A stretch of 64,000 nt of DNA from the NCBI GenBank assembly GCA_027315185.1, contig DAHUYO010000005.1:1-64000 (forward strand), written 5' to 3'. Below, one piece after another: positions 12,659 to 20,694 of the stretch. Position 1 is the stretch's first letter; the number at the start of each line of letters is the position of its first letter. The position numbers were made by a program, and so were the translations under genes. The notes below the pieces were generated by a model, which saw only the letters and a program-made list of their open reading frames with translations, made no database searches and was not told where the DNA came from. Source of the DNA: Acidobacteriota bacterium. GTDB lineage: Bacteria; Acidobacteriota; Terriglobia; Terriglobales; SCQP01.

Positions 12659-13408
12659 TTATTGCGCATCTTGGCCGCCGGCGCTGGCGGCCCGGCCGCG
12701 CCGGAACCCGCGGCCCAAAACGAACCAGAGTAGGAAGGCGGCGGCGACCGCGGGCCACAGCAGGCGGAATTTGAGGGTCGCCCCGGTCAGCAGCAAAGCG
12801 GCCGCGAACAGCCACATCAGCATCTCCCCCGCCCAGGCCTGCGCCCACGCCGGCCGCGCGCCACTGGCCGCCAGGCGCGGGCGCCAGGCGGGCCACAGGG
12901 CCGGGACCCGGCGGCGATATTCCAGAAAGTCCGCACCCTGCGTGCGCGCCAATTGCTCTTCCTCGCGGGCAATCAGGCGGGCGTAAAACACCACATGCCC
13001 GAGCAGCAACAGCGATAAGCCCAGCGGGCTGGCGTAGGCGCCGAAGGCAAGGGCCAACAACACGCCGCCCAAATATAAGGGATTGCGCAGATACCGGTAG
13101 GGACCATCGGCGACCAAGCGTTCGCCGTGCAAGCGCGGGTCGTGCACTACCTGGCTGTTCAGGTAGGCCGCGGCCCAGGTGCGCAGCCCGGCCGCCGCGG
13201 CGGCCAGCAACGCCGCCGCCAGCAGCAGCACTCGCAGTTCGGCGTGGCCGGGCGCGGCCCGCGGACTGCCCGCCAGTTTTTCCGCCAGCCACACCGCGGT
13301 CGGGCGATGCTCAAATCCGGAAACGCCGAAGCCGGTGACATAGATCGCCGCAAGAAAATAAAAGCGGTAGCGGAACTCGGCCTCGCTGGCCCGCCCCGCC
13401 CAGTTCAT
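12659..13408 (-). CDS. Isoprenylcysteine/phospholipid methyltransferase-like membrane protein
   Basis: 249 residues with five or so membrane helices. The segment HGERLVADGPYRYLRNPLYLGGVLLALAFG followed by FYARLIAREEEQLARTQGADFLEYRRRVPALWP is the signature of the ICMT/PEMT superfamily: the RNPxYxG turn and the E-E-L---G--- Y--Y-- SAM-binding tail. Bacterial members methylate lipids or small molecules; the substrate here is unknown. The ATG overlaps the aconitase stop by 4 bases, so the two are translated as a pair. Confidence 0.82.
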   Translation of the reverse strand: MNWAGRASEAEFRYRFYFLAAIYVTGFGVSGFEHRPTAVWLAEKLAGSPRAAPGHAELRVLLLAAALLAAAAAGLRTWAAAYLNSQVVHDPRLHGERLVADGPYRYLRNPLYLGGVLLALAFGAYASPLGLSLLLLGHVVFYARLIAREEEQLARTQGADFLEYRRRVPALWPAWRPRLAASGARPAWAQAWAGEMLMWLFAAALLLTGATLKFRLLWPAVAAAFLLWFVLGRGFRRGRAASAGGQDAQ

Positions 13409-15417
13409 GGCCGTTGGCCGGCGGCGGCTGCGTCGCCATAGGCGGTGATGACGCCGGCGACGGCGCTGGCCGCCACCGTCAGCGGGCTGGCCAAATACAA
13501 CTGCCCCGGGCCGCTGCGGCCGGGAAAGTTGCGGTTCTGGGCGCTGATGGCGATTTGCTCCGGCCGCGAAGTGGCCCCGGGTCCGGCGTTGATGCAGGCG
13601 CCGCAACTGGGTTCGATCAGAATGGCGCCCGCCTTTTGGAACGTTTCCAGATAGCCTTGCCGCCGGCAATATTCCCGCGTCTCCTGCGAGCCGAACTGCA
13701 AATAGAACTTGACGTGCGCGGCGACCTTGCGCCCGGAGCGCAAGGCGTCGGCCAGCACCGCCGCGTACATATCCATGTCCGCCTTCTTGCCGGCGGTGCA
13801 GGTGCCGCCGTAGGCAATTTCGATGCGCACCGGCGCCGGCAGCTCATCGAGGAATATGCCCTTGCCGGGGTCGCCCGGCAGCGCCACCATGGGCCGGAGC
13901 GCGGCGGCGTCCAACTCGATGACCTGGGCGTACTCGGCGCCCGCGTCGCTCTCCAGTCCCGCGCAGCAAGCCTCCGCTTCCGCCCGCGCCATGCCGCGCC
14001 GCTCCATCAGGAACTCCACGGCCTTCGCGTCCGGCGCGACGATGCCGGTGAAGCCGCCGATTTCGGCGGCCATGTTGGTCAGCGTCGCCCGTTCGTCCAC
14101 GTTCATGGCCGCGACCGCCTCGCCGCCGTATTCGATGACCTTGCCGATGGCCTGCCCGCTCTTGACGTAGTCCATCCGCAGCAGCGCCAGGATGATGTCC
14201 TTGGCGGTCACGTTGGCCGCCGGCCGGCCGCGCACCACCACCTGCACCGATTCCGGCACCCGCGCCCGCACGTCGCGGGTGATCCAGCTATTGAAAACGT
14301 CCGTCGTGCCGATGCCGAAGGCCAGTGCGCCGATCGCGCCGGAATGGGGCGTATGGGAATCCGAACCGACGACGATCTGGCCGGGCAGCGCGTAGCTTTC
14401 CAGCACGATGCTGTGGCAGATGCCCTCCGAGCCCTTGCGATCGCGCAATTCGCCGTGCAGGCGGATGCCGCGCTGGCGGGCAAACTCCTCTTGCTTGAAC
14501 TTCAATTGGGTCGCCAAATCCAGCAGTCCCATCGCCCGCTTCTGCGGCGAAATCACCTCATCCAAGAACGTCAGGTGATCGCGGAAAAAGACGATCGAGG
14601 CCGGATCGTTGACCGGCTCATTGGGCCCGACTAGTTGGTCGAAAAAGATCGCCGCCATGGGCGTCACGTACTCATGGCTGAAGCGCAGGTCGGTGCGGAA
14701 GAATCCCGCATCGCCCGGCTGCACGTAGGGCACGCCCATGCGGCCGCTGGCGGCCGTGGCGTGGCGGGCGAAGATCTTTTCCGCCAGCGTCATGGCGCGG
14801 GGACCTGTGGTGATCGCCGGAAGATCCACCTTGCCCTGGAGCCGCGCGACGTTGAAGGGAAACAAGCCGCCGTATTCGATAATCTGGCGGGTGATGGCGT
14901 CTTCTCCGGCGGTGAACTCGGTCAGCGCAATCTCTTCGCCGCGCCGGATGCGGGCGAGCAAGCCGAAATCGGTCGAGGTCAAAAGGCCCAGATTTTGGCA
15001 GTTTTGCTTATAAATGCGCTCGTGATTTTCCGCGATCACCAGTTGGATGCCGGCGCAGAGTTCGGCATAAGGCGACTGTTCCCGGCTGCTGCCCTTGCCC
15101 CGCCGTTTGCCGGAAACGCAAACCGAGAAGCCGCCGTTGCGCACCGCATTGCGGGGGATGGGAAACTCCTCGCCGCATTTCAGCCCGGTGTAGGGCCAGT
15201 CGCCGAGCGTCTGGTCGAAATAAAAACAGATGTGCGCGGGGGTAATCTCGTCGGTGGAGATATCGTTGCGCAGCGGAAACGCGGGCGGCCAAGGAAGATC
15301 CTCCCCTGCGAACTGCCGTTTCACCAACGCCGCGTCTTCGGCCAAAAACAACACCCGCCCTGGGAACCGCACCGCCGCCGGCCGGCGGCGCACCTCGCGC
15401 TGCGCTAGGTCCGCCAC
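13405..15417 (-). CDS. Aconitase-family hydro-lyase, swivel domain first
   Basis: 670 residues from the GTG at 15417; the open frame continues upstream into non-homologous translation. Residues about 45-165 are a LeuD/aconitase swivel domain (LRNDISTDEITPAH, RGKGSSREQSPYAE). Residues about 200-670 are the LeuC-type catalytic part: VGSDSHTPHSGAIGALAFG, GGFTGIVAPD, GGTCTAGKKADMD and EPSCGACINAGPGATS supply the 4Fe-4S cysteines, followed by SAQNRNFPGRSG-GQLYLASP. This swivel-then-catalytic order is the reverse of AcnA and of LeuC+LeuD, but resembles AcnB without its HEAT domain. The substrate could be citrate, isopropylmalate or a related acid; context (a methyltransferase) does not decide it. 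Confidence 0.85.
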   Translation of the reverse strand: MADLAQREVRRRPAAVRFPGRVLFLAEDAALVKRQFAGEDLPWPPAFPLRNDISTDEITPAHICFYFDQTLGDWPYTGLKCGEEFPIPRNAVRNGGFSVCVSGKRRGKGSSREQSPYAELCAGIQLVIAENHERIYKQNCQNLGLLTSTDFGLLARIRRGEEIALTEFTAGEDAITRQIIEYGGLFPFNVARLQGKVDLPAITTGPRAMTLAEKIFARHATAASGRMGVPYVQPGDAGFFRTDLRFSHEYVTPMAAIFFDQLVGPNEPVNDPASIVFFRDHLTFLDEVISPQKRAMGLLDLATQLKFKQEEFARQRGIRLHGELRDRKGSEGICHSIVLESYALPGQIVVGSDSHTPHSGAIGALAFGIGTTDVFNSWITRDVRARVPESVQVVVRGRPAANVTAKDIILALLRMDYVKSGQAIGKVIEYGGEAVAAMNVDERATLTNMAAEIGGFTGIVAPDAKAVEFLMERRGMARAEAEACCAGLESDAGAEYAQVIELDAAALRPMVALPGDPGKGIFLDELPAPVRIEIAYGGTCTAGKKADMDMYAAVLADALRSGRKVAAHVKFYLQFGSQETREYCRRQGYLETFQKAGAILIEPSCGACINAGPGATSRPEQIAISAQNRNFPGRSGPGQLYLASPLTVAASAVAGVITAYGDAAAAGQRP

Positions 15418-15517
15418 GCCCCCATTATGCTCCCGGGACGGCGCCCGCCCGGCGCCGCCGCGCGCCGCACGTACCGGCCGGCCGCTCAGCGCAACGTCGC
15501 GCCGTGCGGGCACGGGG

Positions 15518-16423
15518 CTAACCCCGGCCCGGCCGGACCGATGCAACCAGCACCTTCTCGAACCAGTGTTGCGCGTAGGGATTGTCGTTATAGCGCGGAA
15601 TCTTCCGGTAGCCCGCGGAGCGGTACAACCCCAGCGCTTCAGTGAGGGAAGCGTGCGTGTCCAAGCGGAGCACCCGGACGCGCATTCCACGCGCCGCGCG
15701 CTCCAGTTCCGCCAGTAGCCGCCGGCCCACGCCCAATCCGCGGACGCGCGGAGCAACCCACATGTGCTTGATCTCGCCCATCCCCGGCGCAATCCTCCGA
15801 ACCGCGCCGAAGCCGACCGCATCGCCGGCCAGTCTGGCGACGAGGGCGCGGCCGGCGCGCGGTTCCAGTCGCCGCAGCGTGAGCGTGTGGGCGGCCGTGG
15901 GGCGAAAGCCCTCCGGAAATCGCGAGCCGAGTTCCTGGAAATATTGCCGCCGGCAATTCGCCGCATCCTGGTCACCGGGTTGCGCCGGCGCGATGGCAAT
16001 GCTTGACGCGCACAGCAGGCGCTCCACTTCGGCCATTGCCGCCACCAGCCGCCGAGCCTGTTCCGGGCTCAGGGGCGCCAGGACGGACCGGGCCAACGCG
16101 TCGGAGAGCGCATTGAGATGATGCAATTCGCGCCGCCCGGCCCGCGTCAGCCGCGCCACGCGGATGCGGCCGTCATCACGCGCGGATTCCGTCACCAGCA
16201 GTCCTTGCCGTTCCAGGGAGCGCAGCAGGCGGCTCAGAAACCCAGAGTCCAACCCCAGCCGGGCGCGCAGATCCCGCACGGCGGTGGCGTGCATGCCCAC
16301 TTCGAAGAGCAGGCGAGCCTCCGCCAGCGGGCGGCGCCGGCCTAGATATTGCTCGTCGAGCACTCCGAAGCGCCGCGTAACCGCGCGGCTGAACGCCCGA
16401 ACCTGAAGGACCTCCGCACGCAT
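15518..16423 (-). CDS. MarR-type regulator fused to GNAT acetyltransferase
   Basis: 301 residues. Residues about 1-145 form a MarR winged helix (LFEVGMHATAVRDLRARLGL, SGFLSRLLRSLERQGLL, DDGRIRVARLTRAGR). Residues about 150-300 form an acetyltransferase (MWVAPRVRGLGVGRRLLAEL is the acetyl-CoA loop; LDTHASLTEALGLYRSAGY). Such MarR-GNAT fusions are widespread; targets are mostly unknown. The ATG at 16423 lies on the edge of a perfect 24-base palindrome that contains the -10 box, which points to self-repression. It sits between the aconitase operon and a deacetylase gene on the same strand. Confidence 0.9.
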   Translation of the reverse strand: MRAEVLQVRAFSRAVTRRFGVLDEQYLGRRRPLAEARLLFEVGMHATAVRDLRARLGLDSGFLSRLLRSLERQGLLVTESARDDGRIRVARLTRAGRRELHHLNALSDALARSVLAPLSPEQARRLVAAMAEVERLLCASSIAIAPAQPGDQDAANCRRQYFQELGSRFPEGFRPTAAHTLTLRRLEPRAGRALVARLAGDAVGFGAVRRIAPGMGEIKHMWVAPRVRGLGVGRRLLAELERAARGMRVRVLRLDTHASLTEALGLYRSAGYRKIPRYNDNPYAQHWFEKVLVASVRPGRG

Positions 16424-16445
16424 TCTCTGACTATAGTCAGAGAAT
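16422..16445 (-). promoter_or_regulatory. Perfect 24-base palindromic operator over the MarR-GNAT start
   Basis: Left half ATTCTCTGACTA and right half TAGTCAGAGAAT are exact reverse complements with no spacer. The palindrome covers the start codon and the -10 box of the gene, exactly where a MarR dimer would block transcription. Confidence 0.85.
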
Positions 16446-16458
16446 CGTTCTCCGCCAA
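16430..16458 (-). promoter_or_regulatory. Sigma-70-type promoter of the MarR-GNAT gene (leaderless)
   Basis: On the minus strand TTGGCG (16458-16453), 17 bases, then TATAGT (16435-16430). The predicted transcription start is the A of the ATG at 16423. The -10 box lies at the centre of the palindrome. Confidence 0.7.
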
Positions 16459-16476
16459 GAGCGGCGCCGGCGGCGG

Positions 16477-17442
16477 CTAGCGGCGCCGGGGACGGGGCGC
16501 GAACCGCGGCAACGAATCCACCGCGTGCTCCTGGCCGTCGGAGACAAAGCGCCGGCCGGGGTGCAATTGGAAGTAGCGCAGCCAAATGCCGATGTTGGGA
16601 TCGAAGACCTGAATGCGCGGCAGGAAGTGCGGGCTGAATCCGGCTACATACGGCGACGGCGCGGGCGAGGCGCCCACCTTCACCACCGCGCGGTAATGCC
16701 AGCGGATGTGCGGCGGCAGCCGGCGGCCGAAGCCAGAAGTGGCCCAGTCCCCCTGCCAAGCCAAGGATCGCGGCTTGGGATAGACGCCGTAGGGCAGGGC
16801 AAAGGAGACGATCTGGTAACCGGGCAGGGCGCGCGCAATGAAGTATTGGCCCAGCGCGATCTCCCGCTCCACCGCCGACCGCGGTACGCGGCCCAGATTG
16901 GCATGCGTCAAGGTGTGATTCCCGATCTCACCCCCCAGCCGCACAATCATCCGCAGTTTGGCCGTGGACCAGCGCGGCTGCGCAAAGGCGGAGTCGCCGC
17001 CCGGTCCGGGATTGACGAAAAACACGCCCCGAAAGGGGAAATCGGGATGGCGGCGGCTGAACGCCAGCCAATGCGCCATGGCGCAGTCCGGCGCCAGCTT
17101 GCCCTTCCGCGTGAACTTCACTTGATTGTTGCTGCCGTCGTCGAAGGTAATCACCACCGGCGTGGTCCCGCGCGGGGTGGCGAAATGACCGGAGGTGTAG
17201 GCACGCAGGGTGATCGGCCGATAGCTCTGCGCCTCCAGCGTTTGCAGGTCATGGTCAAAACTGCTGTAGGCCCGCACCCAGCGGTGATCCTTGGGACCGA
17301 ATCGGTGGTATTCCAGGATCATGATGCGGCCGCGCAAATTGGGCCGGAGCGGCGGGGCGGCGGCGGACAGCGCAGCGGCGGCCGCAAGACAAGCCAACGG
17401 GATAAGAACCAGGCGGAAACGGCGGGTGAAGGCGGAGCGCAT
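16477..17442 (-). CDS. Exported polysaccharide deacetylase (NodB fold)
   Basis: 321 residues from the ATG that opens a signal peptide (RRFRLVLIPLACLAAAAALSAAA). NodB/CE4 motifs: VVITFDDGSNNQ (motif 1, catalytic and metal Asp pair), GEIGNHTLTHANLG (motif 2, His-x3-His metal ligands), and SFALPYGVYPKPR in the place of motif 3. It would remove acetyl groups from a cell-surface or extracellular polysaccharide. It is the last gene before a long repeat-filled gap. The longer open frame upstream is repeat DNA. Confidence 0.85.
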   Translation of the reverse strand: MRSAFTRRFRLVLIPLACLAAAAALSAAAPPLRPNLRGRIMILEYHRFGPKDHRWVRAYSSFDHDLQTLEAQSYRPITLRAYTSGHFATPRGTTPVVITFDDGSNNQVKFTRKGKLAPDCAMAHWLAFSRRHPDFPFRGVFFVNPGPGGDSAFAQPRWSTAKLRMIVRLGGEIGNHTLTHANLGRVPRSAVEREIALGQYFIARALPGYQIVSFALPYGVYPKPRSLAWQGDWATSGFGRRLPPHIRWHYRAVVKVGASPAPSPYVAGFSPHFLPRIQVFDPNIGIWLRYFQLHPGRRFVSDGQEHAVDSLPRFAPRPRRR

Positions 17443-17879
17443 AAGCGAGTGCCGAAAGGCGGTGAATGAATATACCGCGCCTGCGCCCGGTCCGATCGTC
17501 CAGGGAATCTGCTTCGCCACGCCCGCCCGCCGGAATGCCGGCGAGCCAATGATGGGCGCGGGCCCCAGCGCGGCTGCGCCGCGCGTCCCGCTTACCCGCA
17601 GACCGGGCCGGGGCCCCGCACTCCCCAGCCCAGCCTGCGGGTCGCTGGGGCCGCGCCGCCTCGCCGGCCGGGGGCCGCCTTGCGGAGTTCCGCGGGCTTC
17701 GCGGTGACTCCTCGCGCCGGCGTGGCTCCGCGAGCCAACGGCGCGACCCCCGCGACAGGAACCGCGCCGCCGCCCCACGGCGCAGCCTTAGCTGGCAAGA
17801 GCCCGCTTTCCCGCTGCTGCGCGCCGCGGCGGGCATTCTGCCGAAAGCGGCGGGCAGATGTGGTAGTCTGCTGCTTGCC
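17443..17879. other. Intergenic gap containing a long GC repeat
   Basis: Divergent gap of 437 bases between the deacetylase and fabI. 17554-17680 is a copy of 53093-53215. On the minus strand TATATT lies 23-28 bases before the deacetylase start and may be its -10 box; TAGTCT lies 10 bases before fabI. No gene seen. Confidence 0.6.
17554..17680 (+). repeat. Long dispersed repeat, copy 1 (partner 53093-53215)
   Basis: Starts GGGCGCGGGCCCCAGCGCGG and runs through CCGCGCGTCCCGCTTACCCG and GGGCCGGGGCCCCGCACTCC, nearly the same as 53093-53215 in the same orientation. A short piece of it also occurs at 56116-56147. Non-coding in both places. Confidence 0.85.
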
Positions 17880-18647
17880 ATGAGCGCCATCATGCAGGGC
17901 AAAACCGCGCTAGTGATGGGCGTGGCCAACCGCTGGAGCTTGGCCTACGCCATCGCCCAATCTCTGTCCCGGGAAGGCGCGCAGTTGATCATTACCTATC
18001 AATCGGAGCGGCAAAAGGCAGCCACGGTGGAGCTGGCGGCGGGCCTGGCGAACGCGCGCACGGCGCAGTGCGACGTCAGCCGCGACGAGGACCTGGACCA
18101 GTTCTTCTCCAGCCTGGGCGCCGAAGGCGGATTGGACGCGGTCATTCACAGCATTGCCTTCGCCGATCGCGCCGACCTGGACCGCCCGTTCTACCAAACC
18201 GGCCGCGCCGGCTTCGGTTTGGCGCTGGACGTCAGCGCCTACTCATTGGTGGCCGTGGCGCGGCGCGCCGCCGAGCACATGCCGCGCGGCGGGGCGATTG
18301 TCACCCTGACCTACCTCGGTTCGACGCGCGTCATGCCCAATTACAACGTCATGGGCGTGGCGAAGGCGGCGCTGGAATCGGAGGTGCGGTACCTGGCTTC
18401 CGAACTCGGCCCCCGTGGCATCCGCGTCAACGCCGTCTCCGCCGGCCCGGTCAAGACCGTCTCCGCCCGCGGCGTCAAGGATTTGGGCCGCATGCTCAGC
18501 CACGTCGCCGAGCACGCGCCGCTGCGCCGCGGCACGGCGCCCGAGGAAGTCGGCGACGCCGCCTTATTTTTGTCCAGCGATCTGGGCCGCGGCGTCACCG
18601 GGAACATCTTGTTCGTGGACAGCGGCTATCACGTGATGGGCCTGTAG
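17880..18647 (+). CDS. fabI: Enoyl-[acyl-carrier-protein] reductase (NADH)
   Basis: 255 residues, normal for FabI, the last step of each fatty-acid elongation cycle. Short-chain dehydrogenase fold with the FabI-specific cofactor loop GVANRWSLAYAIAQSLSREGA, the region DAVIHSIAFADR, the catalytic Tyr-x6-Lys in MPNYNVMGVAKAALE, and the C-terminal RGIRVNAVSAGPVKTVSARG and GRGVTGNILFVDSGYHVMGL. It is followed after 33 bases by a ferredoxin gene on the same strand. Confidence 0.96.
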   Translation: MSAIMQGKTALVMGVANRWSLAYAIAQSLSREGAQLIITYQSERQKAATVELAAGLANARTAQCDVSRDEDLDQFFSSLGAEGGLDAVIHSIAFADRADLDRPFYQTGRAGFGLALDVSAYSLVAVARRAAEHMPRGGAIVTLTYLGSTRVMPNYNVMGVAKAALESEVRYLASELGPRGIRVNAVSAGPVKTVSARGVKDLGRMLSHVAEHAPLRRGTAPEEVGDAALFLSSDLGRGVTGNILFVDSGYHVMGL

Positions 18648-18680
18648 CCCAACCGGTAGCCCAACGAGGTCTTCTTCGAT

Positions 18681-18953
18681 ATGGCTTACGTCATCGCCGA
18701 ACCCTGCATTGGAACCAAGGACAACGCTTGCGTGGACGCCTGCCCGGTGGATTGCATCCATCCCAAGCCGGACGAGGCCGGCCATGCCGAAGCCGAGCAG
18801 CTGTTCATTGATCCGGTCGAATGCATTGATTGCGGCGCCTGCGTTCCCGTCTGCCCGGTGACGGCCATCTTCGCCATTGACGATCTCCCCGAAAAATGGG
18901 CCTCGTACGCGGAAAAAAACGCCGCTCACTTCGCCCCCGCGCCAAAAGGCTAG
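18681..18953 (+). CDS. Ferredoxin with two iron-sulfur clusters
   Basis: 90 residues. The N-terminal set reads C-x7-C-x3-CPVDCIHP and the second set CIDCGACVPVCPVTAIF. The seven-residue gap in the first set suits the 7Fe (3Fe-4S plus 4Fe-4S) ferredoxin type. The tail (DLPEKWASYAEKNAAHF) is also typical. It would be a soluble low-potential electron carrier; its partner is not evident from context. Confidence 0.93.
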   Translation: MAYVIAEPCIGTKDNACVDACPVDCIHPKPDEAGHAEAEQLFIDPVECIDCGACVPVCPVTAIFAIDDLPEKWASYAEKNAAHFAPAPKG

Positions 18954-19104
18954 CGGCTGGCTGGGCCGGGGCAGTCGGGGTCCCCGGGCCAGTTGGGCGC
19001 GCAAGCGGCGCTCCGCGCCGCGCCAATCGCAAGCGGCGCTCCGCGCCGCGCCAGGCAAAGCGGGACGCCCCGCCGGCGCCTGGACCTGGGGCCCGCACCT
19101 ATCA

Positions 19105-19821
19105 ATGTCCGTTCCGGCGCAAGGCGCAAATGCCATGGCGGGAGCAAATGAGTTGCAGGGCCTAACCAGCCGCATCGTCGCTTGCCGCCGCTGCCCGCGC
19201 CTGGTCGCCTACGGCGCGCAGGTGGCCGCTGTCCGCCGTCGTGCCTATGCGGATCAGGTGTATTGCGCCCGTCCGGTGCCCGGCTTCGGCGACCCGGCCG
19301 CTTGGCTCCTGCTGGTGGGCCTGGCGCCCGGGGCGCACGGCGCCCACCGCACCGGGCGGATGTTCACCGGCGACCGCAGCGGCGACTTTCTCTTTGCCGC
19401 GCTGCACCGCGCCGGATTCGCCAACCAGGCGGAAAGCCGCTCCCGGGACGACGGCCTGCGGCTGCGCGGCGCCTTCATCACCGCCGCCGTCCGTTGCGCG
19501 CCGCCCGCCAACCGGCCCACCGCGGAGGAAATCTCCAACTGTCGCGGCTACCTGCGCGCCGAGCTGGGTTTGCTCACGCGCGTGCGCGCCGTCATCACTT
19601 TGGGGCGCCTGGCGCATGCGCAGTTTTTGACCGCCGCTCGGGAGTTCGGGCTGCTGACCCGGCCGGCCGAATACCCCTTCGCCCACGGCGCCGCCTATCG
19701 GCTGCCCAATGGCTGGCGATTGTTGCCCTGCTACCACCCCAGCCAACAGAACACCTTCACCGGCCGCCTGACCCCAGCGATGCTGGATCGCGTTCTGGCC
19801 GCCGTCCGTGCGCAAAAATAA
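19105..19821 (+). CDS. Uracil-DNA glycosylase, family 5 (UDGb type)
   Basis: 238 residues from this ATG (MSVPAQGANA); ATG 19135 is an alternative and closer to the conserved start. The core begins IVACRRCPRLVAYGAQ, one of the cluster-binding cysteine patterns, then YCARPVPGFGDPAAWLLLVGLAPGAHGAHRTGRMFTGD (motif A lacks the catalytic Asp of other families, as family 5 does), AAVRCAPPANRP and LLPCYHPSQQNTFTGRLT (motif B). It excises uracil and related bases from DNA in the cytoplasm. Stands alone after a repeat-containing spacer. Confidence 0.9.
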   Translation: MSVPAQGANAMAGANELQGLTSRIVACRRCPRLVAYGAQVAAVRRRAYADQVYCARPVPGFGDPAAWLLLVGLAPGAHGAHRTGRMFTGDRSGDFLFAALHRAGFANQAESRSRDDGLRLRGAFITAAVRCAPPANRPTAEEISNCRGYLRAELGLLTRVRAVITLGRLAHAQFLTAAREFGLLTRPAEYPFAHGAAYRLPNGWRLLPCYHPSQQNTFTGRLTPAMLDRVLAAVRAQK

Positions 19822-19902
19822 GCGGCGGGCGGCGCCTGCCCGCCGGAACAGCGCGGGCGTGCGCCGGGCCCCGCCCTGGAATGCCCGTGTAGAGAATGTA
19901 AC

Positions 19903-19917
19903 CTCTGTAGTGCAAAG
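19903..19917 (+). promoter_or_regulatory. Imperfect palindrome, candidate operator
   Basis: CTCTGTA-G-TGCAAAG is symmetrical at 5 of 7 positions and ends 6 bases before the -35 box of the membrane protein/regulator operon. A winged-helix regulator is encoded in that operon, so self-regulation is plausible. Confidence 0.4.
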
Positions 19918-19923
19918 TTCTCC

Positions 19924-19952
19924 TTGACGCGGCGTATTGGCCGGGCTAGGCT
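19924..19952 (+). promoter_or_regulatory. Sigma-70-type promoter
   Basis: TTGACG (19924-19929), 17 bases, TAGGCT (19947-19952). The predicted start point lies about 3 bases before the GTG at 19962, so the mRNA would be nearly leaderless. Confidence 0.6.
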
Positions 19953-19961
19953 GATCGCAGA

Positions 19962-20690
19962 GTGGCGCAGCCGTCTCCCAGCCCGCTGGAGTTTCGCTCG
20001 CCCGGCGAATCCTCGCCGGATTTGGGCCGCGTGCGCGCCGACCTGGACTACATCCGGCAGACCTTGGAACAAGCCGGAACATTCAGCGCCGTCAGCGGCG
20101 CCGGCGTGGCGCTGGCCGGGTTGATCGGCTGCATCGCCAGCGGGTTGAGCTGGTGGTGGCTGGAGCAAAGTTATGGGCCGGGGGCCTGGCGGGCGGCGGC
20201 CGCGGCGGGATCCTGGCGGCCCGAATATGCCGGCGCGATGCTGGTGATCTGGGTGGCGGCGGTAGCTTTGGCCGCGCCGCTGGCGCTGTGGGCGCTGTAT
20301 CGCAAGGGCCGGAAATGGCGGCTGCCGCTGCGCCGCGGGCCGACCGGCCGGGCGCTGCGCTCGATGGCCCCGGGCTGGCTGGCGGCGGCGCTATTGACGC
20401 TGGCCCTGGCCGTCCATGGCGCGCCGCAGTGGCTGCCCGGCGCTTGGCTGTTGCTGGCGGGCCTGGCCCTGCTCAGCGCCGCCACTTTCTCCACGCCGCC
20501 GGTGCGCTGGCTGGGCCGCGGCCAGGCGGTGCTGGGCGTGGTGGCCTTTTTCCTGCCTTCTCCCGCCGTGACCCTGGCCTGCCTGGCGCTGGGTTTCGGC
20601 GTGCTGCATCTGGCCGCGGGCCTATGGATTGCCCGCGCCGCGCGGCTGTCGCTGGAAGACGTGCCGGCCGCCGTGGGTCGTGCAAGGTGA
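19962..20690 (+). CDS. Membrane protein, unknown function
   Basis: 242 residues, GTG start chosen because of the promoter just upstream. A cytoplasmic N-terminus with a short helix (RADLDYIRQTLEQAGTFS) precedes about six membrane helices (for example VALAGLIGCIASGLSWWW, YAGAMLVIWVAAVALAAPLALWAL, GAWLLLAGLALLSAATF). It is followed after 4 bases by a winged-helix regulator. This pairing is frequently seen and suggests the two act together, but no specific role can be given. Confidence 0.75.
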   Translation: MAQPSPSPLEFRSPGESSPDLGRVRADLDYIRQTLEQAGTFSAVSGAGVALAGLIGCIASGLSWWWLEQSYGPGAWRAAAAAGSWRPEYAGAMLVIWVAAVALAAPLALWALYRKGRKWRLPLRRGPTGRALRSMAPGWLAAALLTLALAVHGAPQWLPGAWLLLAGLALLSAATFSTPPVRWLGRGQAVLGVVAFFLPSPAVTLACLALGFGVLHLAAGLWIARAARLSLEDVPAAVGRAR

Positions 20691-20694
20691 ACCT

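Noticed and set aside
15418..15999. 194 additional N-terminal codons in the aconitase frame
   Set aside because: Overlaps the MarR-GNAT gene in another frame and shows no homology; the swivel domain begins soon after the GTG at 15417.
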